A model generated the notes under the pieces. The model made no database searches. It was not told the origin of the DNA and saw only the letters and a program-made list of their open reading frames with translations. Below are positions 56,111-64,000 of a stretch of 64,000 nt of DNA, piece after piece. The DNA comes from Lineus longissimus. Lineage: Eukaryota > Nemertea > Pilidiophora > Heteronemertea > Lineidae. Position 1 is the stretch's first letter. Every line of letters starts with the position of its first letter. Location: assembly GCF_910592395.1 (NCBI RefSeq), contig NC_088311.1, positions 13,458,501 to 13,522,500 on the forward strand, in the 5' to 3' direction. Both the position numbers and the translations under genes were made by a program.

Positions 56111-56127
56111 GTGGGTTCCAATCCCAC
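56111..56127 (+). other. tRNA T-arm-like hairpin with B-box
   Basis: GTGGGTTCCAATCCCAC is a 5-bp stem with a 7-base loop and a near-consensus B-box (GGTTCCAATCC), followed by TTCGGGTCA and a T-run. It resembles the end of a tRNA-derived SINE. The remaining arms are not convincing, so it is not called as a tRNA. Confidence 0.5.
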
Positions 56128-56191
56128 TTCGGGTCAATTTTTTTTTTTTTTAATTTTTACTTTTTTCACTTGTAAATACATTTTCTTTACT

Positions 56192-56246
56192 TTTTAGCTC
56201 ACCTCTTAGCAGAGGTGAGCTTATCCCATACCGTGGCGTCCGTCGT

Positions 56247-56281
<35 letters not shown>

Positions 56282-57330
56282 TGTCGTCGTCCGTCGTCCG
56301 TTAGCAGGGCACGTTTCGTAACTGTTAGAGCTATTGAGTTGAAACTTGGTACACATGTACCCTTGTGTAATGACACCTTGGAGACCAAGTTTCGGTCCGA
56401 TTCGTTTTATGGTTTGGCCACCAGGGGGCCAAACGTTAAAAGTGAAAATATGCAATATCTCCCTTAATAGTAGTCGGGAAATTTTGAAAAAAATATGGTA
56501 GGTACTTCTAGCAAAGGTGCATCATATATCCTCCGGGTTTTTGATTTGACCTCCTTTTCAAGGTCACAGAGGTCAAATGGTGTAAATTGGCCGTTAGGAT
56601 GTAACGATGGCACGTTTCTAAACTGCAATGACTATTGATACCAAATTTGGTACACATTTACCCCTTAGTCAGGTGATCTCAGGGACCGAAGTTTGGTCCA
56701 ATATGATTCACCACTTGACCACCAGGGGGCAAAATCCCAAAACCTTAAAAATGTGATTATTCCTTAACTTCTTGCCTGATTGCCACCAATTTGATATCAT
56801 GGGTACATCTAACCACCATACAGTATATGTCACACAGGTTTTTAATTTGACCTTCTTGTCAAGGTCACAGAGGTCAAATGGTGTAAATTCGCCGTCAGGC
56901 CGTAACTATGGCACGTTTCTTAACTGCAATGACTATTGATCACAAATTAAGTACACATGTACCCCTTGGTCAGGTGATCTCAGGTACCGAAGTTTGGTGC
57001 GATCTGATTTGCTGTTTGGCCTCCAGGGAGGGGCCAAATCCTAAATTCTTCAAAATGCCATTATTCCTAGTAATGACTTGCCCGATTGGCACCAATTTTA
57101 TATCATAGGTACATCTGATTCTAACAACCATTCAATGTGTCACCCGGGTCTTCTTTGATTTGACCTACTTTTCAAGGTCACAGAGGTCGAATGTACTGTA
57201 AATTGGCCATTTTGGGGAAATTGTAATTGCTTGGACCTACATCAAACCTAACACTACATGACACAATACCATGCTCTTTATCCATCTTTCCTCCACATGA
57301 GGTGAGCACAATGGCCCTGGCCATTTCATT
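56192..57330 (+). repeat. Hairpin-started dispersed repeat, full copy 2
   Basis: Nearly identical to 32070-33206, including the 11-bp starting hairpin (56196-56206 / 56211-56221), a slightly longer GTC microsatellite (56235-56300) and the GGCCCTGGCCATTTCATT end. The T-run before it (56140-56190) may be its insertion site. Its nesting inside 55693-57658 shows it is younger than that element. Confidence 0.9.
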
Positions 57331-57628
57331 TGAATAATTTGGTGGGCGGCCATCTTGGTTTTTTTTTTCTATTTTAAAGCCTTTGCTGTATCCAGAGTGA
57401 CATGAATTTTATGGTTGGTGTACAATAAGTCTCCTTTACATGATATCACATGGGCTTTCTATTTGACCTACTTTTCAAGGTCAGCCTGGCTCAGGCACTT
57501 AGATTTGACTAATAAGTGGCATATTTGTCACCATTTAAAAGTCTTTTTACTTTGGTATGTTTGCCTGATATATTGACAAAACTGAGGTTGAAAGAGATCT
57601 ATCGGGTACTTTCCATGTTCATATATTT
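57331..57628. other. Distal part of the AGCTCAGCTGA element
   Basis: It contains one weak 300-bp-type module (TATTTGACCTACTTTTCAAG, 57461) and nothing else recognised. Confidence 0.5.
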
Positions 57629-57660
57629 CAGCTGAGCGCCAGGCCCTTGGGCCTCTTGTT

Positions 57661-57948
57661 GGTATGTACGTTGAGGGTGACTAGAGCGAGGCTCCTTTCG
57701 AAAACGGGCGCGTTCCGATTATCAATATGGCCACTAGGACGGCTTGCTTGAAATCGGTTCCCGTCAATTTCGAGGCGAACCGTTTGTCCGATCAAATTCA
57801 TTTTTGGTATGTACGTTGGGGGTGACTAGAGCGAGGTTCCTTTCGAAAACAGGCTCGTTCTGATTCTCAATATGGTCACCAGGGCAACGTGCTTGAAATC
57901 GGTTTCCGTCAATTTCGAGGAGAACGGCTTGGAGGATGGAATCAATTT
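57661..57948 (+). repeat. ~141-bp units, copies 2 and 3 of 3
   Basis: Both start GGTATGTACGTTGRGGGTGA and contain CTTGAAATCGGTTyCCGTCA and ATTTCGAGG. Copy 2 joins copy 3 through CATTTTTGGTATG, which shows what the junction of copies 1 and 2 looked like before insertion. Confidence 0.9.
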
Positions 57949-57979
57949 TTAGTGAGTGTAGGCCTAATGCAGTTTTGTA

Positions 57980-58370
57980 AAGCTTGCAGCACACTGGACG
58001 CCAACTTCGGCGGCAAGGCGCGTCAGACTGAACGCGACTGAACGCCGCTCGACGCCAGAGTTGGCGGCAGTGGATCGCGCTCATAGCACACCTACTCAGA
58101 ATTGGCGTCCAGTAGCGTCTTTTCCGCCACTTCCAAGAATCGTGGGGGCTGCCATTTTGATATCATGTGACGTCAAGACGCAAGCTGATTGGCCAAAGCC
58201 TCGCCGTTGACGCTGGTTGACGCCAACTCTGGCGGCGATCCGTAGCACACCTGGATTCTTCAGACGCCGCTACAGGCGTCAAAAATCAAACATGCTAGAT
58301 ATCTGGCGGCAAGTGGCGGCAAGTGGCGTTTGCCTGACGCCGTCCGTAGCACACTACGGATTTTTCAGGC
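57980..58370. repeat. GC-rich MITE-like repeat with GACGCC and AGCACAC motifs
   Basis: GACGCC/GGCGTC motifs occur more than ten times, and AGCACAC(C/T) recurs near 57987, 58085, 58245 and 58347. The left end (GCAGCACACTGGACGCC) and right end (GACGCCGTCCGTAGCACAC) contain the same blocks with mixed orientation. 58371-58564 carries no gene. Confidence 0.6.
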
Positions 58371-58564
58371 GTTCAGGACTCTTGCGTTCCTTTCGAAAAT
58401 CAGCGCGATTCGAAATTCAATATGGCCGCCACGCTCACATCCTCAAAATAGGTTTCCACAATTTTAATTTCCATATGCAAACTAGCCACTCCACTAAGCC
58501 AACTTCACCATTATCTCACCTTCAACCTTAATAGGCTGAGGGGTTATGCTCGCTTTGCGATGCT

Positions 58565-58898
58565 ATTTTTTATCCTTGTGCTGTACAACCCAGCCTGGAC
58601 ATACTACAGTTGTCCATGGAGAAGTCACATCCTCTCTGACACTTCTTGTCTGTAAAGCTACCGATACAACATACTGAACTAGGGATATCTTCGTTGCCTC
58701 CTGTAATATTAACATACCATGGGTGATTAGTTCAATCATATTTCATCCAGCTGGCAGCTCTGCATTGGAAATTTTAGTTGTATAACGTGTTCTCTTGACC
58801 TTCAAACAGTAGTATAAAGCCGATATTTACTACTTGACACCCTCAGTCCTATGTTATTAGGTCATCCAGCTGAGCACCAGGCCCTTGGGCCTCTTGTT
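58565..58898 (+). repeat. 3' extension of copy C, distal half
   Basis: It matches 1558-1890 of copy A (CCTTGTGCTGTACAACCCAG, CACATCCTCTCTGACACTTC) and ends AGGCCCTTGGGCCTCTTG. With 53138-53451 it makes one element interrupted by the insertion. Confidence 0.87.
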
Positions 58899-58900
58899 AA

Positions 58901-59490
58901 CTAAGCTGCAAATTTCTCAACAGTCTCGCTAGGTTTCTGATTCCTGTTTGAGAATTTCATCCCAAAGGTTTTTGATGTCTCGACCTTTCAGAATCTGTTC
59001 TCCATTTCTGGCACCAAGGTTGCATAATTGTCTCTAGTTTGTTGTGACAATTGCCCAAAGATAAAATCACGAGCTTGGCCTTGAAGTTTTGGCTGAAGCT
59101 CATACAGTTTATCAGCATTGGACCACCTGCAGTGTGTAGCCATGTCTTGGAACCAGTTATACCAGACATGCCACTTTTCAGTGTCAGTGCCAGTAAATGG
59201 TGTTAGTCTAGGCCTGTGCGAGTGTTTGACATTTATTGAACTACTGTGACTGGATAATGAACCTTTTTTGTCTCGGTTATCTTCATCAGAATCAGTGTCA
59301 CTGATTGTTACTGCTTTGTCAAGACGTCGCCCCCTATTCGAAGGGAGACTGGCGCTTTGGACTTGTCAGTAGTTACTTCTACACAAGAGGCCGAAGGCAT
59401 ATCACTGACTCGGTTTTTCACAGCGACAGGGCTGCTATCAATAGCTATATTTGTATTTACGCTTGAAAGCTCAGCTAACTCAGCTGTGAA
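58901..59490 (-). pseudogene. Ty3/Gypsy gag fragment (Gmr1-type)
   Basis: On the - strand: a Ser/Asp-rich N-terminal part, HRPRLTPFTGTDTEKWHVWY, NWFQDMATHCRWSNADKLYE, LQPKLQGQARDFIFGQLSQQ, TRDNYATLVPEMENRF, then a TGA at 58988-58990 and in the same frame KVETSKTFGMKFSNRNQKPS. This is the capsid core pattern of Gypsy Gag (WxxWxxxFxxxA...KLxxLxxxLxGxAxxF). An additional frameshift lies near 59310, where the N-terminal frame (SSVNTNIAIDSSPVAVKNRV) joins. The end at 58901 coincides with the edge of the repeat ending at 58898. Confidence 0.72.
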
Positions 59491-59499
59491 GGCCTTTTC

Positions 59500-60300
59500 C
59501 TGGCCTATACAGCACCGCAGTGTCTGTCGTCCGTCGTATCCTGTTTTAAAAACAGTGGCACGTTTCTTAACCGATAGGGCTATGGACTCAAAACTTTGTA
59601 TGCATGACCTCCCGAGGTCAGTTGACCTTTGACACTCAATTTGACCTGGCCACTGGGGGGCCAAAACTGAAAGCATAAGTATCGTGATATCTCACTTATT
59701 AGTGATTTGTTTTTGAAGAAATTTTTATGTTAGGTACTTCTAGTAAGGATATATCACATATCATGTGTGTTTTTGATGTGACCTACTTTTCAAGGTCACA
59801 GAGGTCAAATGACGTAAATTTGCCGTTTGAGTGTAACTGTGGCACGTTTCTTAACTGGTAGGGCTATGAGCTTGGAAGTTTTTATGCATAATCCCCCGCG
59901 GTCAGATGACCTCTGACAGCCAATTTTGGTCTGATCTGATTCTTGACTTGGCAACCAGGAGGCCAAAACTGAAAACACAAAAAGGTGATATCTCACTCAT
60001 TAGTGATTTGTTTTTGATGAAATTTTTATGGTAGGTACTCCTAGCAAGGATATATCACATATCATATGTGTTTTTGATGTGACCTATTTTTCAAGGTCAT
60101 AGAGGTCAAATGGCGTAAATTGGCCGTTTGAGTGAACTGTGGCGCGTTTCGTAACTGCTAGGGCTATGGGCTTGAAACTTTGTATACAAGACCCCGTAGG
60201 TCAGGTTATCTCTGACACTGAATTTTGGTCTGATCTGTTTCTTGACTTGGACACCAGGGGGCAAAAAGGGAAAACCTAGAAAGAGTGATATCTCGCTCAT
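59500..60300 (+). repeat. Three 300-bp-type units
   Basis: Unit starts GGCACGTTTCTTAACCGATA (59561), GGCACGTTTCTTAACTGGTA (59842) and GGCGCGTTTCGTAACTGCTA (60142), each with the module TTGATGTGACCTACTTTTCA and AGGTCAcAGAGGTCA. It abuts the Gypsy gag fragment on the left. Confidence 0.87.
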
Positions 60301-60623
60301 TATATAATCCAATAAATAAACAGCACCTTGTATGAACACATGATATATATTGAGATGAAGTCATACAAAAAGCTCAAATTTTCGGCCCTAAATAAGGGTC
60401 TTCTTCAGGCACTATCACGAGAGTAAACTACCAATACGGCATATACAGAGTAAATGGTAAGTCCTGGAGTAAACCAGGAGTAAGACAATACAACAGCAAA
60501 TACAATACAATAATAAAGGAAAACTAAAAGGGTGTGAAAAACAAAGAGGCAAGCAGAGTCTAAACAATAAGGAAAAGTACAGGTAAGAGGATTAAAGTAA
60601 CTGAGTAGCATAGTAGAAAGGGA
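60301..60623. other. PLE 3' flank
   Basis: Non-coding sequence following the PLE on the - strand, containing the hammerhead-like core at 60380-60408. Confidence 0.5.
60380..60408 (-). ncRNA. Hammerhead-ribozyme-like core downstream of the PLE
   Basis: On the - strand: CTGAAGA (60408-60402), a helix-II-like ACCC...GGGC hairpin with loop TTATTTA, then GAAA (60383-60380). The CUGANGA-helix II-GAAA order is the conserved hammerhead core, and hammerhead motifs are known in Penelope-like elements. A possible 8-bp helix (TTGTATGA/TCATACAA) follows, but the cleavage triplet and helix I are not convincing, so it may be a decayed copy. Confidence 0.45.
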
Positions 60624-61261
60624 TTAGCAACGTGTGTTCAACCCTTGTGGTGTAATGGATCTAACAGTCCACATCCAGCGTTTCTCAACTTCTAGTACAG
60701 CAAACTCCTCAGCACACGTCTCAACTATGGTGAGACGCAAGAGTGACCAGGGAGTTTAAAGTGGGCATATAGGAGAGAACAGTCGCGGTCGTCGTCCTTG
60801 CCCAAACGGATGTTGGACTTGTGATTGTTCATCCTCTTTCTAAAGTTAGTGGTCTGGCCAATATACTGGTTGACAGAGGTGCAACAGGTGCATTGAATAC
60901 AGTAAACAACACATTTACTGTCACAATCAGTTGTCTTTTTCAGGCGGAGAGGGTACTTCTTGTTTGTATACGAACTAACGATGTGAGACTGGGTCGGGAG
61001 TGATCTGACAAGGGGTTGGGTGTTGGTGGGAAGTTTAGCCCTAATAAGAAAATCGCGCAAATTCTTTGGCTTACGAAATGCCACAATAGGGGGCTCAGGG
61101 CAACATTTTCGCATGGCAGGGTTAAGATGTAAGACTGGAAGAAACTGGCGGGTGATAGCTGTGATGTTGGGTAAACCAGGGTGATATGTAAGAACCAATG
61201 GGATCCTGCGGGGTTTGGGGCTAATCACTGAAGTGAGGTCCTCTGGAGCATCCTCAGACAA
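60624..61261 (-). pseudogene. Penelope-like element, C-terminal region with GIY-YIG endonuclease
   Basis: On the - strand: PLVLTYHPGLPNITAITRQF, VAFRKPKNLRDFLIRAKLPT, then the GIY-YIG nuclease VVYCIQCTCC..NQYIGQTTNFRKRMNNHKSN. The frame stops after LPGHSCVSP at 60725, but a neighbouring frame continues TIVETCAEEFAVLEVEKRWM and ends ITPQGLNTRC at 60624, the normal PLE C terminus. A frameshift near 60735 therefore breaks it. The RT core is missing upstream. PLEs reverse-transcribe at chromosome ends or at nicks made by this nuclease. Confidence 0.88.
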
Positions 61262-61330
61262 TGTAACTTTGTTATGCGTAGTAGCTGGGTTGGGGCTCGA
61301 TTTAAGGTCATGATGACGAACTGCCTTCCC

Positions 61331-61381
61331 ATTTTATGTCGTTCATACTCTACCCAGGTCAGACTTTTGCATGTGTACTCC
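61331..61381 (+). mobile_element. DIRS family B left-end fragment
   Basis: ATTTTATGTCGTTCATACTC continuing through CAGACTTTTGCATGTGTACT is the same terminus as at 24104 and 31755, truncated after about 50 bp by Gypsy sequence. Confidence 0.75.
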
Positions 61382-61567
61382 ATGTACCTTTATGGGGTTG
61401 AGTTTGTGTTGTTAACTGATCACAAACCCTTGACCTTCATCAAGGAAGCAAGGATGAAGAATGCTGGAGTCATGAGGTGGTCAATGTTCCTGCAAGATTG
61501 GACTTTCACTATGAAGTCTATCAAATGTGTTGATAACTTACTGGCAGATTATCTGAGTAGAGTGTAA
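61382..61567 (+). pseudogene. Ty3/Gypsy RNase H C-terminal fragment
   Basis: It reads YLYGVEFVLLTDHKPLTFIK and ends VDNLLADYLSRV, the end of the Gypsy RT-associated RNase H (TDHKPL and ADxLSR). It is on the + strand. A purine tract and an LTR-like start follow within 130 bp, so no integrase follows RNase H. That agrees with the Gmr1-like domain order seen on the - strand nearby. Confidence 0.85.
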
Positions 61568-61679
61568 GAAACATGGACTTGTGAGATTTGATGATGTCTT
61601 AGTAGATTGTAAAAGACATGAACTTTGGATTGTGAATTTACTGATATTTTCTGTAAAGATAGAATTACTCTGTAATTAC

Positions 61680-61948
61680 TTTTGAGGGGAGCAATGTGAC
61701 ACAAAATAGTAGAAAGTAGAACCCCTATTGTGCATAGGTGGTTAATACCTAAGTCAATATGATCAATATGATAAGGTAATGCTGTTTACCATGTTTAGAG
61801 GCTTGCTAGGCCTAGGCCCTATAGTGCTTTAGTTATGTTGACAGAGGCCGAGTGTGCAGACCTTTGGCTGTGTTAGACCAGACAGGGATCTGGCTGTATT
61901 TTCTGATAAAAAAGACCTGGGACCACGTAAGTAACGTAGGAATTTCCC
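61680..61948 (+). repeat. Polypurine tract and partial LTR
   Basis: TTTTGAGGGGAGCAA (61680-61694) is a likely polypurine tract, followed by TGTGACACAAAATAG, a TG-starting LTR candidate. The LTR is cut at about 61948, where sequence of the opposite orientation begins. No second LTR is visible. Confidence 0.55.
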
Positions 61949-62757
61949 ATTTTCCCCATCTCATCTATCTCATCACTGACTACCTCTCGTGTTGAATAAG
62001 GCAGTGGATAAGACTTTGCTCTCAGAGGCTCATCAGTTGTCAACTTAATCTCATGTTTAACCAGATTGGTACACCCCGGCTTTGTGGTAAAGATGTCAGG
62101 AAACTCTTCCAAGAGATTCTGAACATCTTGTTTTTGCTGGGGGGTTAAATCAGGATTAACCTTGACATCTGCTATTGTTTCATCACCACCTATTTGACAA
62201 GTATGAATCATCTCGTTTTCAGTACCTTCACCGCTGTCAAAATCCTTGACAACAACCGATGCTAACATTTCAGTTTGACCAGGATCTTCCAATTTGGAAG
62301 TGACGTCACCTGACTTCATGTCATTTTGAACCCCGTACAATTGTACAATGGATGCCAACGCATCATCTTGATCATCTGGACCAGAGTCATTCAGGTTCTT
62401 ATGCCCCTTTTCAGGCCGTTCAATGTACGGTTTTAACATGTTGACATGAAAGTTCTTCACCTTCCTTCCAACTTGGATGGTGTAATTTACAGGACTAAAT
62501 TTCTCTACAACCGTGTAGGGACCACGCCATTGCAATAAGAGCTTATTTCTCTTCACTGGAAGCAACAACAAAACTTTTGACCCAACCTTGAGTGACTTTG
62601 GTCTAGCTTTGCGATCGTAATACATCTTTTGCCTCTGTTGGGCTTTACACAACGCCTCTTGGGCCAATTTACATGTTTCTTGCAATCTTTGCTTCAAGTC
62701 AACTACATATTTGTACGCCGGTTTGCCTTCACTCTCAGAATCATCTTGGGTCCAATA
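61873..62757 (-). pseudogene. Ty3/Gypsy integrase C-terminal region and RT start
   Basis: On the - strand after an in-frame TAA (62758-62760): AQQRQKMYYDRKARPKSLKV, LLLPVKRNKLLLQWRGPYTV (the GPY/F-type integrase tail), an acidic linker, then PDLTPQQKQDVQNLLEEFPD, IFTTKPGCTNLVKHEIKLTT and RAKSYPLPYSTREVVSDEID, the N terminus of a Gypsy RT. RT thus follows integrase in one frame. It is truncated at about 61948 before the RT catalytic motifs; the last residues to 61873 come from the abutting LTR-like sequence. Confidence 0.87.
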
Positions 62758-63524
62758 TTACTTAAACAACTCCATCGGACCTCGGACCTTTCTACCAAAC
62801 ATCAACTCAAATGAGCTATACCCAGTACTCTCTTGCTCTGTTGAACGATAGGCAAACAGTACCGCTGACAAGTAGCTGTCCCATTGCTTGGGGCACTCAC
62901 TACACAGTTTTTTCAGAATCGTCTTCAAAACACCATTGAAATGTTCTACTAGCCCGTTACATTGTGGATGATACGGTGTTGTTGCTACATGCTTAATTGA
63001 CAACAATCTTTCAACCTCTTGCATGACCTCAGATAAGAACTGGGTCCCCCTGTCCGACTGGCACTCCTGTGGAAAACCTAGTCTTGTGTAAATCTCCAAC
63101 AATGCCTCAGCTACAGTGATGGTGTCTATGTTTTTAAGCGCTACAGCTTCTGTGTACCGAGTTGCGTAATCAGTGACCTTCAATATCTATGACCTCTCTC
63201 TGAACATGGTACAATTGGACCAACCAAATCAACTGATGCATGCTTGAAGGGCTCTTGTATAACAGGCATACTGATCAATGGAGCCTTTCCTTGTTTACCC
63301 TTGGGTGCTGTCTTCTGGCATATATCACAAGACCTAACATGTCTGATCACATCTTTGTTCACAAAGAGCCAATAAAAGTTAGACAAAACTCTTTCTGTTG
63401 TTCGCCTAATTCCACAATGACCACTCATCAAACCTTCATGAGACACAGTAAGAACTTTCAATCTTTGCTGCTCAGGCACCACCAATTGTTTCACCGGTTT
63501 TTTACCACCTTTAGGCGTCAACAC
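62758..63524 (-). pseudogene. Ty3/Gypsy integrase (zinc-binding and catalytic core)
   Basis: On the - strand: the H2C2 zinc finger (HEGLMSGHCGIRRTTERVLS to SCDICQ), the core start ASVDLVGPI with the first catalytic Asp, then in another frame TDYATRYTEAVAL, CQSDRGTQFLS (second Asp) and TPYHPQCNGLVEHFNGVLKT (catalytic Glu). A frameshift at about 63183 breaks the core. The order on this strand (protease end, integrase, RT) differs from the usual Gypsy order. Confidence 0.9.
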
Positions 63525-63955
63525 CCTGTATAAAACACCTTTCTTTCCTCAAACCTGACTACACCACTTTTGGTTTCACGTGCCTTTTCAATACCAACTA
63601 ACTTCCAATACTTCTCAAGTGAAGGATCGTCCTTTTGGTTTTCAACTACAACACTCTTTTCAACAGTTTCACCGCATGATACCAACAATGGTTTTTTTAC
63701 TGACTGCTTGTTTGCCTTGGCCTGATGACATGTCACTACAGCCGCACCGGTTTCAAGATCATCACTCAAACTACTCTCAACCAAAGGTTCGGTATTCTTT
63801 ACGTCTACATCAAGGTCTACACTTTTGGTTTGCTCAGTCTCATTGCTACACCCAACACTAGCGCCATCTTTTGAGTTACCCTCACTATGTTCACCAATGT
63901 TCACTAGTTTTGGCGTATTTGCGATAATCAAATCAAAGACTGCCGTATTCACCAT
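63518..63955 (-). pseudogene. Ty3/Gypsy protease end and linker
   Basis: On the - strand: VFDLIIANTPKLVNIG, similar to the C-terminal retropepsin block (DLIIGN), then a long acidic linker with AAVVTCHQAKANKQSVKKP, like the VTTRSQAK segment that follows protease in related elements. It runs directly towards the integrase zinc finger, with a frame change near 63520. The protease active site would be beyond the window edge. Confidence 0.65.
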
Positions 63956-64000
63956 TAAAGCTTCAACTTTTCCTTGAACTCAATCACAATCGATGTTGAC

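Larger units (their letters stand above)
55693..57658 (+). mobile_element. AGCTCAGCTGA...CTCTTG element, complete
   Basis: It starts AGCTCAGCTGACAAGCTGAG (a short hairpin) and ends TCAGCTGAGCGCC then AGGCCCTTGGGCCTCTTG. The first and last ~10 bases are complementary (AGCTCAGCTGA / TCAGCTGAGC). The insertion lies exactly between TTTTT and GGTATG of a 141-bp tandem unit, with TT on both sides as a possible 2-bp duplication. It contains a nested 1.14-kb repeat (56192-57330) and a tRNA-like T-arm. The first 440 bp match the family at 3770 and 51071. No coding capacity, so it is non-autonomous. Confidence 0.75.
53452..58564. mobile_element. 5.1-kb nested insertion in copy C
   Basis: The left end, ACCCCTCTGCCCATAAAGGC then TAGAGGGGT, is a hairpin with ACCCCTCT/AGAGGGGT arms. 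The right end is GGCTGAGGGGTTATGC...GATGCT. An ATTTTT at both edges is a candidate target duplication; copy A shows the uninterrupted site. It contains a 300-bp tandem array and further nested elements, so it may itself be composite. No coding region. Confidence 0.75.

Noticed and set aside
56095-56140. tRNA gene
   Set aside because: Only the T-arm folds well; acceptor and D arms are absent. Kept as a SINE-like fragment.
53447-58564. Reading the 5.1-kb insertion as a LINE or LTR element
   Set aside because: No RT, LTR or poly-A tail; it consists of tandem arrays and nested non-coding repeats.

Overview
The window is animal nuclear DNA with very low gene density, almost all of it intronic transposon sequence. 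I place it in a marine invertebrate, probably a lophotrochozoan (mollusc or brachiopod-like). The reasons are spliced metazoan exons, DIRS, Helitron, Penelope and Gmr1-type elements side by side, and a dispersed repeat family ending AGGCCCTTGGGCCTCTTG that I associate with such genomes. The clade is an inference; the animal character is secure.

One host gene runs through the window on the + strand. Four short exons (3154-3244, 21154-21201, 22758-22828, 48161-48224) join in frame to encode a stretch of ELP3, the radical-SAM/acetyltransferase subunit of Elongator. Exons before and after lie outside the window. The introns are 17.9 kb, 1.6 kb, 25.3 kb and more than 15.7 kb, and nearly everything else annotated here sits inside them.

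Intron A (3245-21153) holds an autonomous-type Helitron on the - strand (Rep and Pif1-like helicase, broken by one stop and frame changes), an unidentified companion reading frame, and the 3' third of a DIRS element with its internal complementary region. Intron B (21202-22757) holds one intact non-autonomous Helitron. Intron C (22829-48160) holds a DIRS 5' fragment, a 300-bp tandem array, a TTAA-flanked THAP-bearing element, and a three-level nest: a LINE split by a DIRS element (about 34008-43885), itself split by a 3.33-kb TIR element (40384-43713). An E-box inverted repeat and a piggyBac-like MITE follow. Intron D (48225-end) holds an endonuclease fragment split by a PIF/Harbinger-like insertion carrying a Myb-like gene, a composite Helitron-derived element with a 5.1-kb insertion, Gypsy gag pieces, a Penelope GIY-YIG remnant with a hammerhead-like core, and rearranged Ty3/Gypsy pol sequence whose domain order is protease-integrase-RT (Gmr1-like).

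The element ORFs are mostly broken. The exceptions that read open are the Myb-like gene, the THAP exon and a few small ORFs. The most unusual signal is inside the DIRS element at 34-40 kb: its gag-RT-RNase H-recombinase coding sequence is packed with perfect short inverted repeats, far denser than I would expect by chance, as if the RNA were structured along its whole length while still coding.
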